Source: Novosphingobium sp.
GTDB lineage: Bacteria > Pseudomonadota > Alphaproteobacteria > Sphingomonadales > Sphingomonadaceae
Assembly: GCA_017744735.1 (NCBI GenBank)
Contig: JAGIAR010000004.1
Location: 310,001 to 374,000, forward strand
Length of the DNA: 64,000 nt
Direction of reading: 5' to 3'
How positions within the stretch are numbered: the stretch's first letter is position 1; every line of letters starts with the position of its first letter. The position numbers and the translations under genes were made by a program. Positions 18,049 through 25,151 of this stretch are shown here, piece by piece. The notes beneath the pieces are model-generated. The model made no database searches. It saw only the letters and a list, made by a program, of their open reading frames with translations, and was not told the DNA's origin.

Positions 18049-18214
18049 AACCGATGGTACCCCGCTTCTGCCGTCGCTGGTGGCCGGACATCTCCAGCAC
18101 TGGCTCGATCTGGCCGAACCCTATTTCGCGCTTCGCCGTCCCGGAGTGCGGGTGGTCGGCGATACCGCGCTTGCGGCGGAGGAGGAGGACTTGCTTCGAC
18201 AAGCCCCGTGCTAG
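18029..18214 (+). CDS. Possible 61-residue small protein overlapping the RHH gene
   Basis: A GTG-started frame of 61 codons whose first 20 bases overlap the RHH gene end. Codon third positions are rich in G/C (for example CTC, GCC, CTG runs), as in neighbouring genes. The protein has LPSLVAGHLQHWLDLAEPYF and an acidic stretch EEEDL near its end. No family is recognised. It could be a real translationally coupled gene or an accident of base composition. Confidence 0.4.
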   Translation: MSELTLETDGTPLLPSLVAGHLQHWLDLAEPYFALRRPGVRVVGDTALAAEEEDLLRQAPC

Positions 18215-18278
18215 GCACCGGGTGTTGGCGTGGCATCAGGACCGGACGGTCGCCGTAGCCGAGCGGACGAGTGTGCCG

Positions 18279-18313
18279 GGCCATGGCCCTTGGTCGGCCA
18301 AGGATGGCGCGCC
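18279..18313. other. Hairpin in the 18215-18475 gap
   Basis: CCTTGG (18288-18293) and CCAAGG (18298-18303) enclose TCGG; GGGC and GCCC can extend it. The gap of about 260 bases between the plus-strand small frame and the minus-strand small proteins otherwise shows nothing coding. The structure could end transcription from either side, but there is no T-run. Confidence 0.3.
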
Positions 18314-18475
18314 CATCCCGAACCACCTTTCGCCCTGATGCAAAGGATGCGGACGCTAAGAATTCACCTGGATCCGGTCGATGACAGAAACGGCGCGCTC
18401 GAGCGGGAGATGCATGGCTCTATGCAACGCCGATTCTTCACGCATCGGCAAGGTCCGGCGGAGCAAGGCGCAGGC

Positions 18476-18664
18476 CTAATAATTCCCCGGCGGATCGCTG
18501 GCGGGAAAGCTTTCGTCGTCTTCCTCGTCGGTCTTCGACCAGCCTGCGGGGGGGTCACGCATCGCATCGGGGCCCGACTCGCGAACCTTGCCGCTCTGGC
18601 CCTTGGCGAAAGCGGCGGGAGCCGGACGGTCACTCTTGCCGAACAGGCGTTTCAAGAAGCCCAT
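18476..18664 (-). CDS. Small protein with ESFPASDPPGNY tail (copy 2)
   Basis: A 62-residue protein of unknown function. It begins MGFLKRLFGKS, a short amphipathic basic start that could lie on the membrane. A PAPAAFAKGQ segment follows, and the last 34 residues are almost the same as in the next gene upstream: R-acid-SGPDAMRDPP, then acid-rich DEEDDESFPASDPPGNY. The ESFPASDPP motif is common at the ends of small bacterial proteins. The ATG at 18664 is favoured by GAAGGA-like purines upstream and by similarity with its neighbour. Confidence 0.75.
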   Translation of the reverse strand: MGFLKRLFGKSDRPAPAAFAKGQSGKVRESGPDAMRDPPAGWSKTDEEDDESFPASDPPGNY

Positions 18665-18739
18665 GTAGAACTGCCTCCTGCCCGCACCATAGCAGCGCGC
18701 AGGAGGCAGGGAAGCGATCCTTTCGCGGCGCAAGCGCGC

Positions 18740-18991
18740 TCAGTAGTTCCCAGGCGGGTCGCTGGCCGGGAAGCTTTCGTCGCTCTGCTGGTCCTCGACG
18801 TCCCAGGCGCGCGGCGTGTCCCGCATCGCCGCGGGGCCGGCATCGCGCACCGGCGCGGGATCGTTCGGGGCGCCCTGCGCTGGGGCGAAAGCGGCGGGCG
18901 CCGGATGGGACTGACCCGCCACGGCCTTTTGCCAGATCTTGTAGGCGACCGCACCGACGGCGCCGAGCGCTGCATATTTCAAGAGACTCAT
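18740..18991 (-). CDS. Small membrane-anchored protein with ESFPASDPPGNY tail (copy 1)
   Basis: An 83-residue protein with a probable N-terminal membrane segment (LLKYAALGAVGAVAYKIW). Then come PAPAAFAPAQ and a C-terminal region ending DESFPASDPPGNY, shared with the gene 75 bases downstream. The alignment runs over about 34 residues, R-D-A-GPAAMRD-T-P and onwards. The ATG at 18991 has GAGGCAG upstream. The function is unknown. The two genes are probably co-transcribed and arose by duplication, with the second having lost the membrane segment. Confidence 0.78.
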   Translation of the reverse strand: MSLLKYAALGAVGAVAYKIWQKAVAGQSHPAPAAFAPAQGAPNDPAPVRDAGPAAMRDTPRAWDVEDQQSDESFPASDPPGNY

Positions 18992-19047
18992 ATCTGCCTC
19001 CACACTGGTTGCGTTTCCCAACGCGCGGGGGCGGAAAAAGTATCCGG

Positions 19048-20331
19048 TCAATCGCCGCCGACGCGCTCGACCCGTGCACCGACCAAGGCCAGTTTTTCCT
19101 CCAGCCGCTCATAGCCGCGATCGAGATGGTAGAGGCGGTGCACCTGGGTCTCGCCCTGCGCCGCAAGGCCCGCAATGACGAGGCTCATCGAGGCCCGCAG
19201 ATCGGTCGCCATCACCTCCGCGCCGGTGAGGTGCTTGACCCCATGGACCACGGCGGTGCGGCCCTTGGTTTCGATATGCGCGCCCATGCGGTTGAGTTCG
19301 GGCACATGCATGTAGCGGTTCTCGAAGATCGTCTCGGTCAGCACGCTCGAGCCTTCGGCGAGGCACAGCAGCGCCATCAATTGCGCCTGCATGTCGGTCG
19401 CGAAACCGGGATAGGGCGCGGTCGATAGCGTTATCGCCTTCAGCGGACCCTCGGCCGCGACGTGGATGCCCTTGGCCACCGCTTCGACCGAGACACCTGC
19501 GTCGCGCAGCGCCTGCACGGTCGCTTCCATCTCTTCGAACTTGGCGCCTTCCAGCGTGACCTCGCCGCCGGTGATCGCCGCGGCGCAGGCGTAGGATCCC
19601 GCCTCGATCCGGTCGGACATCACCCGATAGGTGGCGCCGTGCAGCCGGGGGACGCCGTGGATCGTCAGGTCGGAAGTGCCGATCCCCTCGATCTGCGCGC
19701 CCATCGCGACCAGCATGTTGCACAGATCGACGATCTCGGGCTCGCGCGCGGCATTGTGGAGCGAGCTTCTGCCAGTCGCCAGCACTGCCGCCATCAGCGC
19801 GTTCTCGGTCGCGCCGACCGAGACGACCGGGAAGCTGTAGCGCCCGCCGGGCAGGCCGCCGTCGGGAGCATGGGCGCGGACATAGCCCGCCGCCATCTCG
19901 ATTTCCGCGCCGAGCGCCTCCAGCGCTTTCAGGTGCAGATCGATAGGGCGGTTGCCGATCGCGCAGCCGCCGGGCAGCGAGACGGTCGCCTCGCCCATCC
20001 GCGCCAGCATCGGGCCGAGCACGAGGATCGAGGCGCGCATCTTGCGCACGAGCTCATAGGGCGCGACGCTGCTGGTGATGCGCGGCGCTTCCAGCGTCAT
20101 CACCCGGCCGAAATCCTCGGGCCGGGATCCGGCGATGGTGGTCGAGACGCCGAACTGGTTCATCAGATGCTGGAAACCGTCGATATCGGCGAGGCGCGGC
20201 AAATTGCGCAGGGTCAGCGGCTCGTCGGTCAGCAATGCGCAGGGCAGCAGGGTCAGCGCGGCATTCTTGGCCCCCGAGACCGGGATCGAGCCCGACAGGC
20301 GGCGGCCGCCTTCGATGATAATCTTGTCCAT
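19048..20331 (-). CDS. murA: UDP-N-acetylglucosamine 1-carboxyvinyltransferase
   Basis: Transfers enolpyruvate from PEP to UDP-GlcNAc, the first committed step of peptidoglycan synthesis, in the cytoplasm. 427 residues is normal for MurA. The substrate-binding [11 protein letters not shown] (Lys22, Asn23) is present, as is the catalytic loop [11 protein letters not shown] with Cys123, the residue alkylated by fosfomycin. It is divergent from galU with a 93-base gap. Confidence 0.97.
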   Translation of the reverse strand: MDKIIIEGGRRLSGSIPVSGAKNAALTLLPCALLTDEPLTLRNLPRLADIDGFQHLMNQFGVSTTIAGSRPEDFGRVMTLEAPRITSSVAPYELVRKMRASILVLGPMLARMGEATVSLPGGCAIGNRPIDLHLKALEALGAEIEMAAGYVRAHAPDGGLPGGRYSFPVVSVGATENALMAAVLATGRSSLHNAAREPEIVDLCNMLVAMGAQIEGIGTSDLTIHGVPRLHGATYRVMSDRIEAGSYACAAAITGGEVTLEGAKFEEMEATVQALRDAGVSVEAVAKGIHVAAEGPLKAITLSTAPYPGFATDMQAQLMALLCLAEGSSVLTETIFENRYMHVPELNRMGAHIETKGRTAVVHGVKHLTGAEVMATDLRASMSLVIAGLAAQGETQVHRLYHLDRGYERLEEKLALVGARVERVGGD

Positions 20332-20424
20332 CTGCGCCGTTTAACGGGAATGTCACCGGGAGCAAGCATAGGGGCCAACCTTGGTTGTTGACGCTACGGC
20401 CGGGCACTCCATAACGAGCCTCAC

Positions 20425-21306
20425 ATGACCACACGCAAACCGATCAAGAAAGCCGTATTCCCCGTCGCCGGACTGGGTACGCGGTTCCTTCCCGCCACCA
20501 AGGCGATCCCGAAGGAGATGCTGCCCATCATCGACCGGCCGCTGATCCAATATGCGGTGGACGAGGCGCGCGAGGCGGGGATCGAGCAGATGATCTTCGT
20601 CACCGGGCGCGGCAAGACCGCGATCGTCGAACATTTCGACATCGCCTTCGAGCTCGAAGCCACCATGGGTGAGCGCGGCAAGGACATGGGGGTACTCGAT
20701 TCGTCACGCGCCACGCCGGGCGACATCATCACCGTGCGCCAGCAGGTTCCGATGGGCCTCGGCCACGCGATCTGGTGTGCGCGCGCGATCGTCGGCGACG
20801 ATCCCTTCGCGATCTTCCTGCCCGACGAGCTCATGATCGGCGAACCGGGCTGCATGAAGCAGATGGTCGACGCCTACAACGAGGTCGGCGGCAATCTGAT
20901 CAGCGTGCTGGAAGTGCCGATGGAGGAGGTTTCGTCCTACGGGGTGATCGATCCCGGCGCGGCGAACGGTGCGCTGACCGAGGTCAAGGGACTGGTCGAG
21001 AAGCCGCCGGTGAGCGAGGCGCCCTCGAACAAGATCATCTCGGGCCGCTACATCCTGCAACCGGAGGTGATGCGCACGTTGGAGAACCAAGGCAAGGGCG
21101 CTGGCGGCGAGATTCAGCTCACCGACGCGATGGCGCGGATGATCGGCAGCCAGCCGTTCCACGCGGTGACCTTTGCCGGCCGCCGGTTCGACTGCGGGAG
21201 CAAGACCGGCTTCGTCGAGGCTACGCTGGCGCTGGCGCTGGAACGCGCCGACATGGGCGCCGAAGTGCGGGCGATCGCCGAGCGCCTGCTGGCCCAGCCA
21301 GGCTAA
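20425..21306 (+). CDS. galU: UTP-glucose-1-phosphate uridylyltransferase
   Basis: Makes UDP-glucose from UTP and glucose 1-phosphate for exopolysaccharide, LPS and glycan synthesis. 293 residues, full length. The nucleotide-binding signature AGLGTRFLPATKAIPKEMLP is near the N-terminus (about residues 13-32). Other family blocks are VTGRGKTAIVEHFD and FAGRRFDCGSKTGFVEA near the C-terminus. The ATG follows GAGCCTCAC. It ends on CTAA, whose complement gives the stop of the convergent halogenase gene. Confidence 0.97.
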   Translation: MTTRKPIKKAVFPVAGLGTRFLPATKAIPKEMLPIIDRPLIQYAVDEAREAGIEQMIFVTGRGKTAIVEHFDIAFELEATMGERGKDMGVLDSSRATPGDIITVRQQVPMGLGHAIWCARAIVGDDPFAIFLPDELMIGEPGCMKQMVDAYNEVGGNLISVLEVPMEEVSSYGVIDPGAANGALTEVKGLVEKPPVSEAPSNKIISGRYILQPEVMRTLENQGKGAGGEIQLTDAMARMIGSQPFHAVTFAGRRFDCGSKTGFVEATLALALERADMGAEVRAIAERLLAQPG

Positions 21307-22874
21307 CGCCGGCCGGTTTCGGCTGGCGCAGGGCAATGTTTGGCAAGGAATTCGTCATGCGGCGGCAGGCGACTCGCGGCCTCCTCCACCTCGCGAGCCA
21401 CTTCGCGGATCTGTCGCGCGGCATAGGCCGGGTCCGCCCGGTCCGCGAGCGCATGCACGCCCCTTGGCAGGAAGCGCTGGCCGATCAGAACCGAACTCCA
21501 GCTGCCGAGCTGGAACAGATGGTTGCCTTCCAGTGCAAGGATGCCGCGTTCGCGCCATAGCTCGAGGCGCTCGCCGAGACTGTCGGGCACCGGCATCGTC
21601 CGGACATGATTCCAGAAGTCGGAATCGGTCCGTTCGGTCAGATGGTAGTGGGCGATGATGAAGTCGCGCACCCGCTCCCAGTCCTGCTGGACCTCCCGGT
21701 TGAAGCAGTCGCGCAGCACCGGGTCCATGTGGCGCGTGGGGAAGTAGGTGACCAGCCGTTCGATCGACGCCTGGACCAGATGGATGCTGGTCGATTCGAG
21801 GGGCTCGAGGAAGCCCGAGGCAAGCCCGAGGCCGACCACATTGGCGACCCAGCTGCGACTGCGGCGCCCGGCCTTGAACTTCAGCAGGTGCGGATCGCGG
21901 ATGATCGGCGTATCGAGCGTGGCCTTCAGACGGTCTAGCCCCGCCTCTTCGCTGCTGAACGCGCTCGAAAACACATGCCCGCTGCCGATCCGGTGTTGCA
22001 GCGGTATGCGCCACTGCCAGCCGACCTCCAGCGCGATCGCGCGGGTATAGGGGACGATCCGATCGTTCTCGCGCTCGCTGGTGGTTGCCCAGGCGCGGTC
22101 GTTGGGGAGCCAGCGGCTCCAATCATCGAAGGGTTCGGCAAGTTCGCCACCGAGCAGCACGCTGCGAAAGCCCGAGCAGTCGACGAACAGGTCTGCCTCC
22201 AGCCGCCGTCCGTCAGCGAGCACCACTGCCGCAACGTCGCCGCTCGCCCCATCGCGCTCGACCCCTTCGATCCGGCCCTCGACCCGGGTAACCCCGCGCT
22301 GTTCGGCAAGCCGGCGCAGGAATTGCCCATAGAGCAGCGCGTCGAAATGATAGGCGTAGGTGTAGCGGCCGAGCGGAGTCTGCTGGCCGGACTCCGGCGG
22401 CGCGAAGCGGTTCGCCCGGCCGATCGCCTTGGCGGGAAACAGATCCTCGAAGGCCGGATAGTCCGCCTCCCCGGCAAGCCGCCCGGAGAGCCACCAGTGG
22501 TGCAGCTTGAGCACCGTATCGATCTCGCGCCCGGCGGTGCCGAACTGGTGCATGTAGAGGTCGCCGACCCGGCCCCAGTTGTGGAAGTCGATCCCCAGCT
22601 TCAGGCTGCCCTGAGTCGCCTGGATGAACTCGCGCTCGTCGATCTTGAGGAAGCGATTGAATTGCTTGAGCGGCGGGATCGTCGCTTCGCCGACCCCGAC
22701 GATGCCGATCGCTTCGCTTTCGACCAGAGTGATCGCGATATCGCGCGACAGCGCCGTCGCAAGATAGGCCGCGGCCATCCACCCGGCCGAGCCGCCGCCT
22801 ACCACCAGCACCGAACGCAGACGCTCTTCGCGCGGATCGGCGGGAAGCTGCTCGTCGACGGCGAAAACGGTCAT
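21303..22874 (-). CDS. Tryptophan-halogenase-family flavoprotein
   Basis: A 523-residue flavin-dependent halogenase homologue. The FAD motif GGGSAG is at 26-31. The catalytic lysine (Lys79 of PrnA) corresponds to Lys92 in TQGSLKLGIDF. The signature GWQWRIP is near residue 285, and the EPLESTSIHL block carries the Glu/Ser pair near the active site. These features support real halogenase chemistry (HOCl steered to the substrate), but many sphingomonad members sit with TonB-dependent receptors and have unknown substrates. Here no receptor, flavin reductase or peptide gene is beside it. Electrons would have to come from a reductase elsewhere. Confidence 0.88.
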   Translation of the reverse strand: MTVFAVDEQLPADPREERLRSVLVVGGGSAGWMAAAYLATALSRDIAITLVESEAIGIVGVGEATIPPLKQFNRFLKIDEREFIQATQGSLKLGIDFHNWGRVGDLYMHQFGTAGREIDTVLKLHHWWLSGRLAGEADYPAFEDLFPAKAIGRANRFAPPESGQQTPLGRYTYAYHFDALLYGQFLRRLAEQRGVTRVEGRIEGVERDGASGDVAAVVLADGRRLEADLFVDCSGFRSVLLGGELAEPFDDWSRWLPNDRAWATTSERENDRIVPYTRAIALEVGWQWRIPLQHRIGSGHVFSSAFSSEEAGLDRLKATLDTPIIRDPHLLKFKAGRRSRSWVANVVGLGLASGFLEPLESTSIHLVQASIERLVTYFPTRHMDPVLRDCFNREVQQDWERVRDFIIAHYHLTERTDSDFWNHVRTMPVPDSLGERLELWRERGILALEGNHLFQLGSWSSVLIGQRFLPRGVHALADRADPAYAARQIREVAREVEEAASRLPPHDEFLAKHCPAPAETGRR

Positions 22875-22938
22875 CGGGGCAACATGAACAATTATTCAGG
22901 CATGGCAAGCCGCCCGCTTCTGGCCCAACGGCGGGCAG

Positions 22939-22972
22939 AAAAAAGGCGGCGAAGGCCTTGCCCTGCCGCCTT
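22939..22972 (-). terminator. Rho-independent terminator of the M23 peptidase gene
   Basis: On the minus strand AAGGCGGC pairs with GCCGCCTT and is followed by a six-T run (plus-strand AAAAAA at 22939-22944). It lies just after the peptidase stop and separates it from the halogenase gene. Confidence 0.88.
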
Positions 22973-23012
22973 CCGGGAGCCGACCCCAAACCGGGGCAGG
23001 CGTATTTCGCGC

Positions 23013-23726
23013 TTACTTCGCGTCCTTCTCCTCGGGTCCGCCCACCGCAGCGCCGGCGATGCCGAGGCTGGCGAGGGAGACTTCGCCCGAGAGATAGGGG
23101 GTCGGATCGACCGCTTCGCCCGCAACGCGCACTTCATAATGCAGGTGCGGCCCGGTCGAGCGGCCGGTGGTGCCGACGTAGCCGATCAGGTCGCCCTTGT
23201 GCACCCGCTCGCCTGCGTGGACCGCGAAGCCGGACAGGTGGCCGTAACGGGTCTGCAGCTCGCCGCCGTGTTCGATCTGGATATAGTTGCCGTAGCTCGA
23301 GAACCAGTCGGCGCGGGCGACGAGGCCATCGGCCGGGGCGTAGACCGGCGTGCCGGTCGGCGCGGCGAGGTCGATGCCCTTGTGGTTGCGGCGGCCGCCG
23401 AGGATCGGATGGTTGCGCATGCCGAAGCCGCTGGTCATGGTCAGGTTGGCAAGCGGCGAGCGCGACGGGACCGATACGGTCGGGCGCGCGGCCGGCATCG
23501 CGATGCCGGTGCCGTTGTCGAGCGACTTCCAGCTCGAGAACAGCTGGGTGAACTCCTCGTCGCCCTTGCCCAGCGGGGCATCCGGAGCATCGGAAAGCTT
23601 GTGAACGGTAGCGCTGATCTGGGCGGCGGTGGCTTCGGTCTGGGCCGATGCGGGGCTCGCGGCGATCAATGTGGCGGCGGCCAAAAGGCCGGCCGGAAGC
23701 GTGCGAAGTACAAGCGAGAAACTCAT
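23013..23726 (-). CDS. Exported M23-family metallopeptidase
   Basis: A 237-residue zinc peptidase of the LytM/lysostaphin type that would cut or bind peptidoglycan in the periplasm. The signal peptide is at 1-28 with cleavage after ASPASA. The catalytic domain is at about 95-215, with zinc ligands His115 and Asp119 in NHKGIDL and His196 in HLHYEV, plus His194. All catalytic residues are kept, unlike degenerate activators such as EnvC. The ATG at 23726 was chosen because the signal peptide starts there. A T-rich terminator follows. Confidence 0.92.
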   Translation of the reverse strand: MSFSLVLRTLPAGLLAAATLIAASPASAQTEATAAQISATVHKLSDAPDAPLGKGDEEFTQLFSSWKSLDNGTGIAMPAARPTVSVPSRSPLANLTMTSGFGMRNHPILGGRRNHKGIDLAAPTGTPVYAPADGLVARADWFSSYGNYIQIEHGGELQTRYGHLSGFAVHAGERVHKGDLIGYVGTTGRSTGPHLHYEVRVAGEAVDPTPYLSGEVSLASLGIAGAAVGGPEEKDAK

Positions 23727-23816
23727 TGCGACCAGTTGTCCCGTCCTAATCGTTGGGCGGCTTTCACCGCTAGCGATCCCCCGGCGACGCCGGCCGAAAC
23801 CCGCGACGCAATTTTT

Positions 23817-23842
23817 TCCAAAAGTCGGGAACAAAACCCCGA
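23817..23842 (-). terminator. Possible weak terminator after the DUF455 gene
   Basis: On the minus strand TCGGG and CCCGA can pair around an eight-base loop, followed by CTTTT. The stem is short, so this is tentative. It lies between the DUF455 stop and the M23 start. Confidence 0.3.
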
Positions 23843-23857
23843 ACCCCCGTGTTGCTT

Positions 23858-24670
23858 TTAAGGTGTAGCCGGGTCTTTTCCGGTGGCAAGCGCGCCGTAG
23901 AAGCCGAGCGACAAACCGGCTGCGGAACGCGCCGAGTCGTTGAAGGGTGCCTTCAGCGTCCCCCTCAAGTGCTGTGCGACCAGCTTTTTCCAACGGTTTT
24001 CCGCCATTTCTCCGGATTCGGTGCAGAGCGCGACGAAATGCCTTGTGCCCACGGCGACATGACGGATCTCGTCGTCAAGGATGCGTTGGAGGATTCGCGC
24101 ACCGTGTTCGTCGCCCGCCGCGCGGATCCGGTCGCGGGTAGCCGGGGTGATGTCGAGCCCGCGTGCCTCCAGCACCATCGGCACCACCGCGAGCCGCGCG
24201 GCAACGTCATGCCTGGTACCGTCGGCCGCTTCCCACAGCCCGTCATGCGCCGGCAGGGCCCCGTAGAAACTGCCGAGTCCCGCCAGCTTGCGCGCGAGCA
24301 GGGCGAAATGCATCGCCTCATCCGCCGCGACCGCGAGAAAATCCGAGACGAATTCCTCCCCCATCCTCGCACCGAAGCGCCCGGCCATGTCGAGCGCGAG
24401 ATCGATCGCGACGAATTCGATATGGGCCAGCGCGTGCCACAGCGCGATCCGCGCGCGGTCCGATCCCCCGCGGCCGCGCTTGGGCATGCGGCCGGGCGGC
24501 AGCAGCTCCGGTCGGGCCGGGCGGGCGGGGCGATCCGGCATCGCTTCGTCGAAGGCGAACGCCAAGCGCCCCAGCCGCCAGTCGCGCGCAACCTTGCGCG
24601 CCGCGAAGGCCTTCGCCTGCGGCTCCGCCGCAAGCAGCGCCGCACGGATCGCAGAGGCGACCGATCGCAT
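23858..24670 (-). CDS. DUF455-family ferritin-like protein
   Basis: A 270-residue protein of the DUF455 (ferritin-like) family. Metal-ligand-like residues sit in AHIEFVAIDLALD, in VAADEAMHFALL and in ILDDEIRHVAVG, the ExxH pairs of a diiron four-helix bundle. Family members resemble MiaE-type tRNA hydroxylases in fold, but no function is proven for most. It is 14 bases downstream of bcp on the same strand and probably joins the glnE-bcp transcript. A different role in iron or peroxide handling would suit the bcp link, by inference. Confidence 0.85.
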   Translation of the reverse strand: MRSVASAIRAALLAAEPQAKAFAARKVARDWRLGRLAFAFDEAMPDRPARPARPELLPPGRMPKRGRGGSDRARIALWHALAHIEFVAIDLALDMAGRFGARMGEEFVSDFLAVAADEAMHFALLARKLAGLGSFYGALPAHDGLWEAADGTRHDVAARLAVVPMVLEARGLDITPATRDRIRAAGDEHGARILQRILDDEIRHVAVGTRHFVALCTESGEMAENRWKKLVAQHLRGTLKAPFNDSARSAAGLSLGFYGALATGKDPATP

Positions 24671-24683
24671 CAGACGGCAGCGT

Positions 24684-25151
24684 TCATAATGTCCGGGCTG
24701 CCTCCAGCACCTCGGCGGCGTGCCCCTTGACCTTCACCTTGTCCCACACGCGGGCGATCTTCCCGTCCGCCCCTACCAGATAGGTCGTGCGGACCATTCC
24801 CATGTAGCTGCGGCCGTACATGCTTTTCTCGGTCCAGATGCCGAGCGCATCGGACAACCCGCCGACCTCCGAATCCGACGCGAGCGGCGCGGTAAGCCCG
24901 TGCTTCGCGATGAACTTGGCATGCTTCTTCGGCGGATCCTTGCTGATCCCGAGCAGCGCGACGCCAGCCTTCGCGAACTCGCCCGCGAGCGCCGAGAAAT
25001 CCTGGTTCTCGACGGTGCAGCCGGGCGTATCGTCCTTGGGATAGAAGAACACCACCAGCTTGCTGCCGCGGAAATCCGACGGCTTCACGCTGCCGCCGTC
25101 GGGGGTTTCGAGTGCGATGTCCGGAAAGCTGTCGCCGACCTTGCCGCTCAT
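24684..25151 (-). CDS. bcp: Thioredoxin-dependent peroxiredoxin, BCP type
   Basis: Reduces hydrogen peroxide and organic hydroperoxides using thioredoxin. 155 residues, usual length. The peroxidatic Cys45 is in DDTPGCTVENQDF. The second Cys five residues on, seen in E. coli Bcp (Cys50), is replaced by Gln50, so this is a one-Cys-type or atypical form. An upstream in-frame ATG at 25193 was rejected because it lies deep in glnE and the family starts at MSGKVGD. The ATG overlaps the glnE stop (ATGA), showing coupling. Confidence 0.95.
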   Translation of the reverse strand: MSGKVGDSFPDIALETPDGGSVKPSDFRGSKLVVFFYPKDDTPGCTVENQDFSALAGEFAKAGVALLGISKDPPKKHAKFIAKHGLTAPLASDSEVGGLSDALGIWTEKSMYGRSYMGMVRTTYLVGADGKIARVWDKVKVKGHAAEVLEAARTL

